Source: Oegoconia quadripuncta
Taxonomy: Eukaryota > Arthropoda > Insecta > Lepidoptera > Autostichidae
Reading direction: 5' to 3'
Assembly: GCA_949316235.1 (NCBI GenBank)
Contig: OX438757.1
Location: 11,526,657 to 11,590,656, forward strand
DNA: 64,000 nt
This document shows, piece after piece, positions 9,418 through 19,339 of this stretch. A model generated the notes under the pieces. That model searched no databases, was not told where the DNA came from, and was given only the letters and a program-made list of their open reading frames with translations. Position 1 is the first letter of the stretch, and each line of letters opens with the position of its first letter. The position numbers were made by a program, and so were the translations under genes.

Positions 9418-11392
9418 GGACAGTGTTTTCTGGCTCTATAAATTCATAATAGTTATCTGTTTGAAACGAGACGGGAAATTGGTTTATACGTTATCGCTTC
9501 TTTGGTTCCATTATCGTATTCCGAAAACATTCTACGAAGAACAACATATTGATGGGAGCGGTCTGCTTTACGCCGATCAATACAGTTTCAAGTTTAGAAA
9601 CGAATAATTGATGCAACTTGATGCCGTTCGGAAATAGATGCTGTTTAGAGAGGGTTAGTCGCTTTATCTGTCGATAACATTCGAATCCGTTCCGATTTAG
9701 CACAATTTAGTTTGCTTTTTTTATTGACTGACCTTCGCGGTGACAAGGTGGTTGAAGATACTGAATGCAATGCTTGTAAATAAGAAATAAAAAAGAAAAT
9801 TTTATGTAATCCCATCTCATGACACAAACAATCAGGTACACAATTGCACAGTCCAGACATATAAAAAAAAGTAAACACGATATTTGGTATCTAATTGCTG
9901 GTGTCGCAAGGTAGAGACAAATAACTCAGAATGGCCTGTACACGTTCACTACAGCGCAAGTTTTTAGTGGAGCCTCCAAATGACGTACGGATAAACGTCT
10001 TTTGGCGCTATACTTATTTGGGAATCCCAAGATACAATCAAACGATAACGACAAGATTCAAGGAAAACAAACGATAAACATGCATAAGCAATCAAGCATG
10101 ACCGTTAAGCTTTTTGCGACTAGCTAGATTCCAACCTGCACAATTTTATAGTCGAGGTATCTATAATATTGTAGCTTATTCCTGATTGACCTGGTGACTT
10201 AGTTGTATCAGCATCAGACCCCTATAAATCACTCATTCCTATTTTTATTATTTGTTTCTCTGACTAGCCCTTTATGTACGGATTTATTATAGAGGGTGCA
10301 TTACAATCAGACTAAGTTTGAAACTGATATGCATTATCGTATCTACGATAGAACTATTGAAACAAGAAAAGTTGAAAACATGCAATTTATTTCGAGATTT
10401 TTACAGATAGAGGTATTGTATAGTCTATGATACACGTATTCTGTGAAAGTGTATAAGTCTCGTTGGTTTAAGTTGGTAAAATACTAAACCTACTTGAACC
10501 TATTTAAGTAGTCAATACCCGGTCTTTATTTCGATTATTCTTGGATACCTAAGATACTAGCTGTAAGCAGTAAAAAATAATAAAACATGTTATTTTATTA
10601 CACTTTACTATACGTATCATACCATAACCACTACCTACTTAAGTAGCAGATCGTTCCCAATCAATAGATATTATTATAAATTCCTTTTTATAAAAACCAT
10701 AAGTATCATCTTTCTCAACGTAATTTTACGTAATAAAAATTCTCGCGTCGATAAACTCTGATCGCCTGGAGTGTGGGGTGTTACACTATGTGATATTTAT
10801 GCTCGTAATAATTAATGAAGCCGTACCGTCAAGTAAGGGAGTGACTCGCGTAAACTTGCGTAACTTTGGGGTATACTTCCTAGGGCTGCCACATTCAATA
10901 AACCTGGAGACCTTGCCAGACTATGTTTGGGCATTTTGGCTTAAACTTACCGCCTACTTACTACAATACAAATATTCATTATTGTACAAAATAATTTACA
11001 ATCAATTTTAATGATTACAGTAGAACACAATTACACAACATCATATTAAAGAAAATTGTTATAGAACATTGACAAATGAGCCGGTCAAATTTATGTGTAT
11101 AGACATTGTACAACCTGAATTTTCCATAGAATAGAGAATTGACTTGAACTGACGTATTGAAGTCAGATTTTAGTTTTAAACGCAAGAAAGTCTTTTTAGG
11201 AACTAAACTGAACTCTGAACTGCTGTGCAGACCACAGTGTGAGTGGGGATCTCATCTGGTATCTTTAGCGAAAACAAGATCTGTTGTACAAAAAGGCAAT
11301 ACATTAATTTTACATAGATACCGTCTGGAAGATCAGTTATTTAATTGATGTGGCTACTGCAAGGTTAGTCTACTTTAGTTATATTTATGGTT
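9418..11392. other. unrecognised sequence
   Basis: About 2 kb without a clear family. The stretch near 10810-10940 is slightly GC-richer and has an open frame on the plus strand, but I recognise no domain. A rearranged LINE-tail-like piece (TACAAAAAGGCAATACATTA) lies near 11288. Confidence 0.4.
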
Positions 11393-11437
11393 TCATGTCT
11401 TTGTCCAGCAGTGGACGTCTTTCATCTGATGATGATG
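11393..11437 (+). mobile_element. non-LTR 3' tail ending in (GAT)n
   Basis: CTTTGTCCAGCAGTGGACGT, CTTTCATCTGATGATGATGA. A reverse copy is at 29030-29110. The tail resembles the end of SINE-A. Confidence 0.6.
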
Positions 11438-12559
11438 ATAGTATCATGTCCTGCGGTATTTTGGAGGCCAGAAGCTGACATCGAGCAGCTACATTTTTTG
11501 CAAACGGTCCAGTACGAGTAATTTGTGGATTTAATCGATATGACTCTCACCGGGCCAAACTGTTTCTTCTCAATTTATCGTAGGTATCGTTGGTATAAAT
11601 GTATCTGAATTTCTTAGATATAGTGACAAACATAATTTTAGAATATCATACACACGTTGTTGATCTAACGACAGTACAATATAATATATAAATATAGTTA
11701 GGGAAAATTTCTATAACAGGGCATCAAAACTTGATTTGTTTTGAAATATTTTTTATGTATAACAACAGTACAGTGTTACATATGACTGACCATTGTCTGC
11801 TACCACTGACCACCACCGACCGGATATTTAAGTTGCATTACGAGCAGTTGGTGTATTTACTGAAATGACCTGAAAAATTTGGATTCTTTAAACTCCAAGA
11901 TTCCGAATGGGGCAGCCCTGGTACTTGTGCCAAGGCGACTTACCCTGACTTACTTACATCCTTAGTGACATTGGATTAGTTTGCAGTTCCAGTAAGTTGG
12001 TGCACGTGATATGGTATCTTTTGTACCTAATGTATGTAGTTTAGATAGGTTTTCCTTGATAAATGAAATGGCTATCATAATACTTTTATTAAGAAGTTTG
12101 CGGAATTGGAAGGTAAACGTTTTGACATTTTCTTTTAGCTTCATCAAATCCTGAATGCTGCTTGAAAAGATAGTGTTTTCAAGGTTCCGAATTATGGTTT
12201 TTGATAACTTTATCTTTTGTGAGTAATGCCGTCAGGTGTAACACCTAATCAGCCGTGTTTCTTTATCTAATTTCTACTTGAAGATATATGAGCTCTATGA
12301 CCATCACATTAAAGTTTATTAAGCGATTTCCTTCAGTGTCAGTGCATTAAAACACTCCCCTCATTGGTTTTATTGAAGTTATTGGTGTTATTTATTGGTT
12401 TTATTATTGGAAGTTCCGTTGTCATTTTCTGGTTTTTTACGACACATTGTCTTCTTTAATTGTTTATAGGATTGTAGCCTCCTTCGAATGCCTTTGGGAA
12501 CCTTCGGCACCTGCTGTGTGTAAAAACATAAACCTCATTAATACTGACAATATAATTTT
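11438..12559. other. unrecognised sequence
   Basis: I see no coding, RNA or repeat family in this stretch. Confidence 0.4.
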
Positions 12560-12660
12560 TTATGACCACAGTACCTTTTTTTTTTTTTCTTGACGGGTGG
12601 GAAATCTTTAAAAGATACCCAGACTCCTGAGGGAGAGTCTGGATTATGACCACAGTACCT
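12560..12660 (-). mobile_element. 67-bp retroposed scrap with 17-bp duplication
   Basis: TTATGACCACAGTACCT occurs at 12560-12576 and again, identically, at 12644-12660. Between them lie 67 bases that begin with a 12-base T run on the plus strand, which is a poly(A) tail on the minus strand. This is the classic product of target-primed reverse transcription with extreme 5' truncation. Confidence 0.85.
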
Positions 12661-12891
12661 ATTTTGAAGTAACTTCTCTAAAATTTGTTAGGTTAATTTT
12701 CATTGACTTCACAGAAAATACTTAAGTATATCTACGAGTATATAGGTGTTTCATAAATTGCCATTCAAGGTCTACTACAGGCTATTTTTCATTTGAAGGT
12801 ATTGCTTTTCGATCTAAATATTCCCTACGGCAATTGATTGTTTTAAATCGATCGCGATGATAAGGTATTTGTGAAGTAATTAAATGAGGAT

Positions 12892-13223
12892 ATTATATTG
12901 ATCGTCGGTGGCTCAGCGATTAAGACGCGGTCCCCAATTTCCGGGTCCGGGTTCGATTCCCAGCCAAGCCTAGTACCAATGAGTTTTTAAATTTAATTTA
13001 ATTACTTAGGTGCATTTATCCGACTGCTCTTAAACGGTGAAGGAAAACATAGTGAGGAAACCTGCATGCCTGCGAAATAAAAATTCAAAGGCATGTGAAG
13101 TCCCCAACCCGCATTGGGCCAGCGCGGCGGACTATGGCCCATGCATACTCCCTCATTATACGAGGGCAAGCCTATATCCCTGCAGGATGTTTACGGGCTG
13201 ATGATGATGATGATTACATTGAT
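12892..13223 (+). mobile_element. SINE-A with target duplication
   Basis: SINE-A body (12903-13212) with A and B boxes, ending in (GAT)n. Flanked by ATTATATTGAT (12892-12902) and ATTACATTGAT (13213-13223), an 11-base duplication with one change. It supports LINE-type insertion of this SINE family. Confidence 0.85.
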
Positions 13224-13480
13224 ACCATAATAAAGCTATTTACATTAACACTTTATGAAATTCTATTACTACAAAATGGGAATCTTCATCATGATTCTTC
13301 AATTTTTGATTCGGTGCAAATTATGTTATTACCTTCATATGTGGCTACTTGTAATATACTGTATAAATAATTTTTAATTATTCATTTGCTGGTAATATTT
13401 AAAAATCTGCCAAATTTAATTCAAAATTTTTTCTTACCTTTTAACTAATGTTAAGTGAAAATAGAACCATCAACTTATTT

Positions 13481-13650
13481 GGCGGCAAACTTATATAAGA
13501 TGGTGGTATGTCTACCTAACTAACTAGTTAGTTAGGTATAGACATACCTACCATATAGACATGTCTACCTAACTAACTAGTTAGTTAGGTAGACATACCA
13601 CCAATCAACATTTATCCCGCTGGGAATCGAACCCGTGAGTTCTGTTTTGT
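13481..13650 (-). mobile_element. SINE-C carrying a large palindrome
   Basis: The minus strand has the SINE-C B box (CACGGGTTCGATTCCCAGCG), then a segment in place of the usual GGTGGTAG to CTACCACC body, then CATCTTATATAAGTTTGCCG. The ordinary central spacer is replaced by the palindrome at 13502-13602. Confidence 0.65.
13502..13602. repeat. 101-bp palindrome with nested palindromes
   Basis: Arms of 37 bases (13502-13538 and 13566-13602) are exact reverse complements around a 27-base loop. Each arm itself contains a perfect 26-base palindrome centred on CTAACTAGTTAG. It can fold as one long hairpin or two shorter ones. Confidence 0.9.
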
Positions 13651-14057
13651 ACACTCTTTGTTGGCAAAACAGTGACAATAATACGTCGATTAACAATAAT
13701 TTCATACATTACTTATCCCAACTAACCACTTCTACTTTAAAAATAATTCAAAACAAAATAGCGCCTTACCATCAGCTAAATAGAGGCGAAATTCGTCGAT
13801 AGTTAAAAAACCGTCTCCCATATGAATTGTACGAAGTCGAGTGGAGTCAAAAGTTTGCTTCTAAAAAAAACGGGCCACGGCAGCTGCTTGGCACATGGCA
13901 TGGAGAGCTAGGATGGAAAAACGGTTTATAAAACCCAGCTCACACATTTCTCTCATTCCGATAGGTACCTACTTTTTAATGCTGAATTTGAAGGTATGTT
14001 TGAGGGAATATAAAGAACGGTATATCGATCCATTGAGAAGCCTGCTATGCATGAGTT
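13651..14057. other. unrecognised sequence
   Basis: Nothing recognisable in coding or repeat terms. Confidence 0.4.
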
Positions 14058-14205
14058 AGCAATTTTTTTTTTTGCGAGTATATGCTTACCGACGCACGGC
14101 GAGACGGTTATGTGGAACTCCTCTCCCTATCGGGAGGGATACCCACTAAAATCCTGCGGCGACCTTTCTCGGCGGTAGGGAGGACTTGGAAACGCATCAG
14201 CAATT
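14058..14205 (-). mobile_element. short LINE 3' end with duplication
   Basis: AGCAATT at 14058-14064 and 14199-14205 flanks about 134 bases that begin with a T run on the plus strand (poly(A) on minus). The insert is GC-rich: minus strand CCTCCCTACCGCCGAGAAAG, GGTCGCCGCAGG, CCGTCTCGCCGTGCGTCGGT. I read it as a 5'-truncated LINE end. Confidence 0.65.
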
Positions 14206-14821
14206 CAATGGGATAATTTTTCAAAGTGGGAATTTTTCAGAATGCACGTAAATGTTGTAATACAGTAACGTGACTCCACAAGTAACATTGACATGAGTTC
14301 ATGATATTATTTCCTATATGATTAATACCTTTACTCGTTCCGAAGAAAAAGGATCTTGATGGATAAATGTACATTAGAACAAATTTACCCTATAAGGGTT
14401 GTAGGCAAACCTAAAAACTATTTTAGACCAAATAAAATTCTATGTACGGAACGCACAAGTCACACTCGCACTTAATGCACTTAATCTCAAACTCCGAGAA
14501 GCATTTGTCTTTAAATAAATTACACTACAAGTAGATCCCACTTCGTGGCAACGATCTCAACACTGTAAATAATATTATTATGCTCTATCTCACTCATTAA
14601 GCCGCCAGATGTTCACACGTTAGCAATTCTTTTTTCCCATTCGAAAATGAGGTCTTCCAATTATAAATTTAACAATAATATTCCCAATTCCAATTCCGTA
14701 ACTACTAAAACCTTAGGCCCTGAGGGCACTGAGTGCAGTAAACATTAATTCAATCATTGACAACCACAGCATAATCAAAACTGGAGACGAATGAACGGCT
14801 TAACATTTTACGAAGATTGGA
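14206..14821. other. unrecognised sequence
   Basis: No coding, RNA or repeat family seen. Confidence 0.4.
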
Positions 14822-15322
14822 GTTTAGAGTAGGGATGGGCGATATGACTAAACGTCGATTCGATATATAATATCGATTATTTTTAACACTTTTTAAGGTG
14901 AGGTACCTTGAAAGGAGTCCGTTATCAACTGCTAAATAGAGCTGAGAAATAAAAATAATAGAGTAAAGAAATAATTATTTTTTTCACGTGATTTTTACGA
15001 GGTACAAATGAAAGAACTGTAAGAAAAAAGAAGGATGTGTAGTAAGTTTGTAGCTCTTTATAATGACAATATTCCGATATCCTATTAAAAGTATCGTATA
15101 GATGTTTCAATATTTTAGAAGTGTCATTTTCGATATTGACCTCAAATACAACAATGAGTAATGTGAAAATGGGTAGATATATCTTCGCTGGATATGTATG
15201 AAGGACCTACAAAAAAATCTACTTATAGTCATACAAACTGACTGTAAATTTAGATGTTCTGGACATTAGTATATTGGTACTTCAACAATATCGATAAAAT
15301 ATCGCTCATCCCTAGTTTGGAG
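14822..15322. mobile_element. hAT-type MITE with 8-bp duplication
   Basis: The element (14830-15314) starts TAGGGATGGGCGATAT and ends ATATCGCTCATCCCTA, giving inverted ends rich in ATATCGAT. Flanks are GTTTAGAG (14822-14829) and GTTTGGAG (15315-15322), an 8-base duplication with one change, the size typical of hAT transposons. It is 485 bases long with no transposase. Confidence 0.8.
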
Positions 15323-15881
15323 GAACTGGTTACCTAACTGAATTGTGATTTCAGAGAGAAAGTATAAACAAAAAGAAAGTACCTACGTACTAAATTTTGA
15401 TTATAAATATATAAAGAAAGAGATTTATGTTTTTCGAGCAAAATTGTGTTTCTTGATAAATTGAGGCAGAAACGATGAAAAACTTCGGCGGAATTGTTTA
15501 AAAACAGTTTCTCTTTATTTTGAACACCATGTTTCGTGGTAGCCAACCTAAAAATATGGCTTAGATAAATTCGGAAGTTTCACAAAAACTTGTGCAAACA
15601 AGTTTGGCAACTCGGGAAAAGGTTTCCGGCGGAATCGATAATTAGGTACAAGTTTTGTTTAACTTTTGTTTGTAAGGTACGTCCAGGGACGAACGAGTTT
15701 GATTTGATGGTTGTTGAACTTTTCTGTTGGGAATTTCGATGGGTCCGACGGAATAAATACGCCCGTAAATATGCATTGCCATTAAATTACTGCTATATCT
15801 GTGCCTCCATTTGATTTTGAATTTAGTAATTTCAACCACAATAATTAAATGGCTTTTTAGTTACATACGTAACGTTATGTT
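15323..15881. other. unrecognised sequence
   Basis: No family or coding region recognised. Confidence 0.4.
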
Positions 15882-16165
15882 ATTTTTATGATTAATTGGA
15901 TACGCGTTTGACCACAATCTCACCTGATGGAAAGTGACTATGTGGTCGAAGATGAAGCACGCGATCCCAGTAAATACCTATTCACTCTGCTTTTGTAGAT
16001 CCCAAGGTTGTAGGATTCAGGAAAGACTGACGCAGGGAGGGAGTTCCATGCCTTGGCTATTGGTATTATGAATGAAGAGTCGAACTTCTTAGTGCGAATG
16101 TTCGGTATATTAACTACGGGTGGAAACCCTTCCCACGCCTAGTAGTCCGGACATGGAAAGGCGAC
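15882..16165 (-). pseudogene. LINE reverse transcriptase C-terminus and 3' tail
   Basis: On the minus strand, from about 16145 to the TAG stop at 15938-15940, the frame reads RTKKFDSSF, then IAKAWNSLPASVFPESYNLG, then VNRYLLG. The pattern AxxWNSLPxxVFP...N...F/YKxxVNRxL is the usual C-terminal end of ORF2 in lepidopteran non-LTR retrotransposons. It is followed by tail B (CATCAGGTGAGATTGTGGTC, AAACGCG) and a short A run. The frame is intact for about 65 codons, then meets a stop upstream, so this is a 5'-truncated dead copy. I cannot place it in a specific clade. Confidence 0.8.
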
Positions 16166-16350
16166 AATGGCGAGCCCCTTATCCCAAATAGCGTAGTCAG
16201 AAATAGTCCAAACAACAACATCCACGGTTCACCTTACGAAATATACAGAAATCCACGGGAAGGGAATGAAACCATGACGTTGAAAGCAAAATTTTTTCTA
16301 ATGGTTTTGATTAGTTACTGATCATTTTTCTTTGTTGATGTAAGGGCAAT

Positions 16351-16684
16351 GCCGTCATCAGAAATACAGACTAGTTCTATGTCATCACATCACACATCCA
16401 GTCTCCACTTTGGGTACAGCCCCTTCTCACGAGGAGAGGTATGGGCCACAATTCACAACGCGGGCCAAGTGCAGTTTGATGGATTTGTCAGACTATACTG
16501 GCCAATTGACAGAGTTTACAAGCCGCCCCTGTAGGCAGCCGACTAAGCTTAACGGCTGCCCACAATTGAAAATCGACAATTTAACGTGCCCTCAGAAGCA
16601 CCGACACATTCTTATGGAAGTGCCATTAGTGGTCACCCATCCAAGAACTGAAAATGACTAGTGAATGCCGCTGTGCCATGAGTG
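16351..16684 (-). mobile_element. SINE-D, 5S-like repeat
   Basis: The minus strand begins GCACTCATGGCACAGCGGCA, then AGTTCTTGGATGGGTGACCA, GGCACGTTAAATTGT, GGGCAGCCGTTAAGC and CCTACAGGGGCGGC. TTGGATGGGTGACC matches a conserved part of insect 5S rRNA. A second copy at 25236-25518 reads TGGTGGCGCAGTCGCATTCG at the head. I treat it as a SINE-like family; it is not a 5S gene. Confidence 0.65.
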
Positions 16685-17489
16685 CTTTTATATTCAGTGT
16701 TTTGTTCTATGTGTGAGTGCAATTGTCCCGTTATAGCGAGACAAACAATGAGGGGAACAATCCGACGGCGGATGACCGTAATTAAGATCTGCACTCCGAC
16801 CGAGTCATTTGAAGGAAGCGACTGTACTGTAAACAAAACCAATATGTAATTAGTTCCCCCTGATACGTATCTATCTCTATTCAGATACATACAGTGTAGG
16901 TATGGTTCTTGACTTCCGTTCACTTTCCGGATTTGGCTTACTCCATTCAAATATTAAAAATTGATCATAATTAAAATTGAGAACACCTATCACCAAATCG
17001 AAAATTATAAATATTTATAGATAAAAATGCCCTCTAAAAGGATGCCCTGCGGCTTGGTGCCTAGAAAGCAGGAGACATTCCCTCTTCGATGTGCGAGGCT
17101 GATGCACTGACTGCTCCTTGGGACTGAACTGAATTTTGAACACTCAAGAGTAGGGTGAATGAGCGTTTACTTCGCGTACTTCATTTTGAACCACATCGTC
17201 ACCTCCCATCAGATGAGATATATATAAACGTATCCTATCACCCTTAAAAAGTTAATTATCGTAGATTGTCTACTGCAAAAGTGCCTCAATATGAACGAAC
17301 TAACCCGTAATGTTTATCATAGTATGCATTAGGTACCATGATAGCTCAACGGCTTAAGATCGTCTTTCTAACGTAACACTTTATAGGTCTATTTAAAACC
17401 TTAGAGCCTCGTACTAAGTTCCGCTTGTGTTACAGTCGACGGTATTTGTATTATACACAGCGTTGTAATTTGAATTTGAGGAGACGAAT
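16685..17489. other. mostly unrecognised, with one LINE tail B scrap
   Basis: A plus-strand tail B scrap (ACCACATCGTCACCTCCCAT, CAGATGAGAT) lies at 17190-17230. Nothing else is recognised. Confidence 0.45.
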
Positions 17490-17661
17490 ATCTTCTTCTT
17501 CAATTCAAGGGCTAGGTATGCTCTTGTCGGTGGAGTGGAGAGGAAGGGGAAGACCTAAGCGCAATTACTGTGACCAAGTGAAAGAAAAGGAGAATGTCGT
17601 GTCGTACCAAGAGGTTAAATCGAGGAGTAAAAGCACAAAGATGTGGTTATTACTCCACTGA
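17490..17661 (+). pseudogene. LINE ORF2 C-terminal remnant
   Basis: After CTTCTTCTTCAATTCAAGGG and GCTCTTGTCGGTGGA, a frame reads RGRGRPKRNYCDQVKEKENV, then VSYQEVKSRSK, ending at a stop at 17659-17661. The RGRPK...DQV... pattern is typical of the end of some lepidopteran LINE polyproteins. The same CTTCTTCTTCAATTTAAGAG leader recurs at 63447-63515 without the coding part. Truncated copy. Confidence 0.55.
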
Positions 17662-18163
17662 CAAGACATCATTTAGTACATAATATACTCAACATTCCAC
17701 AAATATCTATTCAACGTCTAACATTATAATTTTGAAGTGATCTTACGTAAGCATTTGTTCTAATTAATTTGTAGTTCGGTTTTTCGTCATCAAATCTGAT
17801 TCTATTCAACAATCAGGTTTACTAAGGGATTTACGCAACAGATATTGATGTACTCGGGATAAATTTAGTTGAATGTACGCGAAGTAAGGAAACACCAGGC
17901 TAAACGTACCGACTTGAATGACATACGTGTATGCGGGTGATTAATTAAAAGCCACGAAGCTTAGAATATAATCCACTCCTTACACGACTCGGCTGCGTTT
18001 GCCAAGATAGCATTCAAATTGCTGGTCCTTTATTATCATGGTGTAAAATCAGCCTACCTTTTTGAAAGGACGGGTACTCTGCTCTAAATTTAAATAGGAA
18101 GTTTGCGCGGCCTGTAGTTGACTCTCACCTAAACTTCTTGTTACGTTTGAATCCCAATACTGG
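17662..18163. other. unrecognised sequence
   Basis: No feature recognised. Confidence 0.4.
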
Positions 18164-18445
18164 ATCATCATCAGTCCGTAAACATCCCATTCCTGGGATT
18201 GGACCTTACCTCATATTGAGTTGGAACAGTGCGGGTTGGGGACTTCAAATGCCTTCGAATTTTTATTTATCAGGCATTCATGTTTCTTCACGATGTTTTA
18301 CTTCACCGTATAAGAGCAGTCGCATAAATGCACATATGTAATTAAATTGAATTTAAAAACTCATTAGTACATGGCCTGCCTGGGAACCGAACCCGGACCT
18401 CTCAAATTGGGAGACCGCGTCTTAACCGCTGAGCCACCGACCCTC
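18164..18445 (-). mobile_element. SINE-A, minus strand
   Basis: Complete reverse copy: tail ATCATCATCAGTCCGTAAAC at the left, B box complement GGAACCGAACCCGG, A box complement CCGCTGAGCCA at the right. A second head scrap (GGGGATCGAACCCGGACC) lies 90 bases away at 18536-18573. Confidence 0.8.
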
Positions 18446-18535
18446 TACATCGTGTATATTTTCGTTATAATATACTACACTACACGTCATTCTTTTTTTA
18501 TTACTCTTTTTCATTTGTACCTCATAATCATCAAC

Positions 18536-18573
18536 TCACCTGGGGATCGAACCCGGACCACCCAATTTGGGAG
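18536..18573 (-). mobile_element. SINE-A B-box scrap
   Basis: CACCTGGGGATCGAACCCGG then ACCACCCAATTTGGGAG. Only the B-box neighbourhood of a SINE-A or related head remains. Confidence 0.55.
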
Positions 18574-19064
18574 TTTGTAGTACACAGTCTTATTTCGAGT
18601 TTTAAGCTTGATAGTGTCGTGTGGTATCGGTCCGTGGAAAGCATAGAACCAACCCATCTCTCCCGTGGAAGTCATAAAATGCGACCAAAAACCCCTACAG
18701 ACCTGCACGTTTTTTCTGTATATATATATTTTGTAGGTGAACCGCGGATGTTGTTCAAGCATTAATCTTTAACGTTTGGAATATCACTGATCACCCCATT
18801 TGCGATAAAAGCCGTGACTTTATATATGTATGTTATTTTTATAGCTACAGCTTATGCTATTATAGTATTTGGTCACCAACAAACTGTAGGTTAATTTTGT
18901 TCCTTGCAACTAGACAGTTAACTGTTGTAGTTCCTATCACACGCCAATACGAAACAATCCGAACATCGTATATATATAGTTCTAAGGGTTTTTTTTATAA
19001 AACTGCATGTAACAAAAACAAATACAAATACACTTTATTGCACAACGGAAAAGAAAATACAGTT

Positions 19065-19185
19065 TCAGAAAAGAAAAACCTTGTTGATGGAGGGGCGGCG
19101 CGTTGTGCGTCGCGTGAAGCAGTAGGTATCCGCCCGCGGCTTAGCCCGCAGTGCATGCAGCTGCCGCTCCTGCCGGTCTAGTTCA
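19065..19185 (-). CDS. coding-like stretch, possible 3'-terminal exon, unknown
   Basis: The minus strand has an open frame whose last 40 codons are strongly biased to G or C at third positions, unlike neighbouring DNA. It reads LDRQERQLHALRAKPRADTY, then CFTRRTTRRPSINKVFLF and stops at 19065-19067. A canonical AATAAA lies 26 bases further on (19034-19039), inside GTGCAATAAAGTGTATTTG. I recognise no domain; the stretch is basic and has no membrane segment. Upstream sequence (19186-19340) is GC-rich but gives no clear acceptor. The AATAAA segment also resembles LINE tail A, so this could equally be the end of a retroelement. Confidence 0.25.
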
Positions 19186-19339
19186 GATATCATACAAACG
19201 CAGGTGCATTCTGTATTCGTCATTATGTACGATTTCAGTGTAAAACCTCGCCCTGCCCCTTCTCCTACTATACCGCGACAACCCAGCGGGCATCGCTGCC
19301 GGACGCCAACGCACGCGTGCAACTCTATATCAAGCAAAA

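Noticed and set aside
16560..16690. 5S rRNA gene
   Set aside because: Only about 14 bases match the conserved 5S motif; flanking sequence does not, and the unit is a dispersed repeat.
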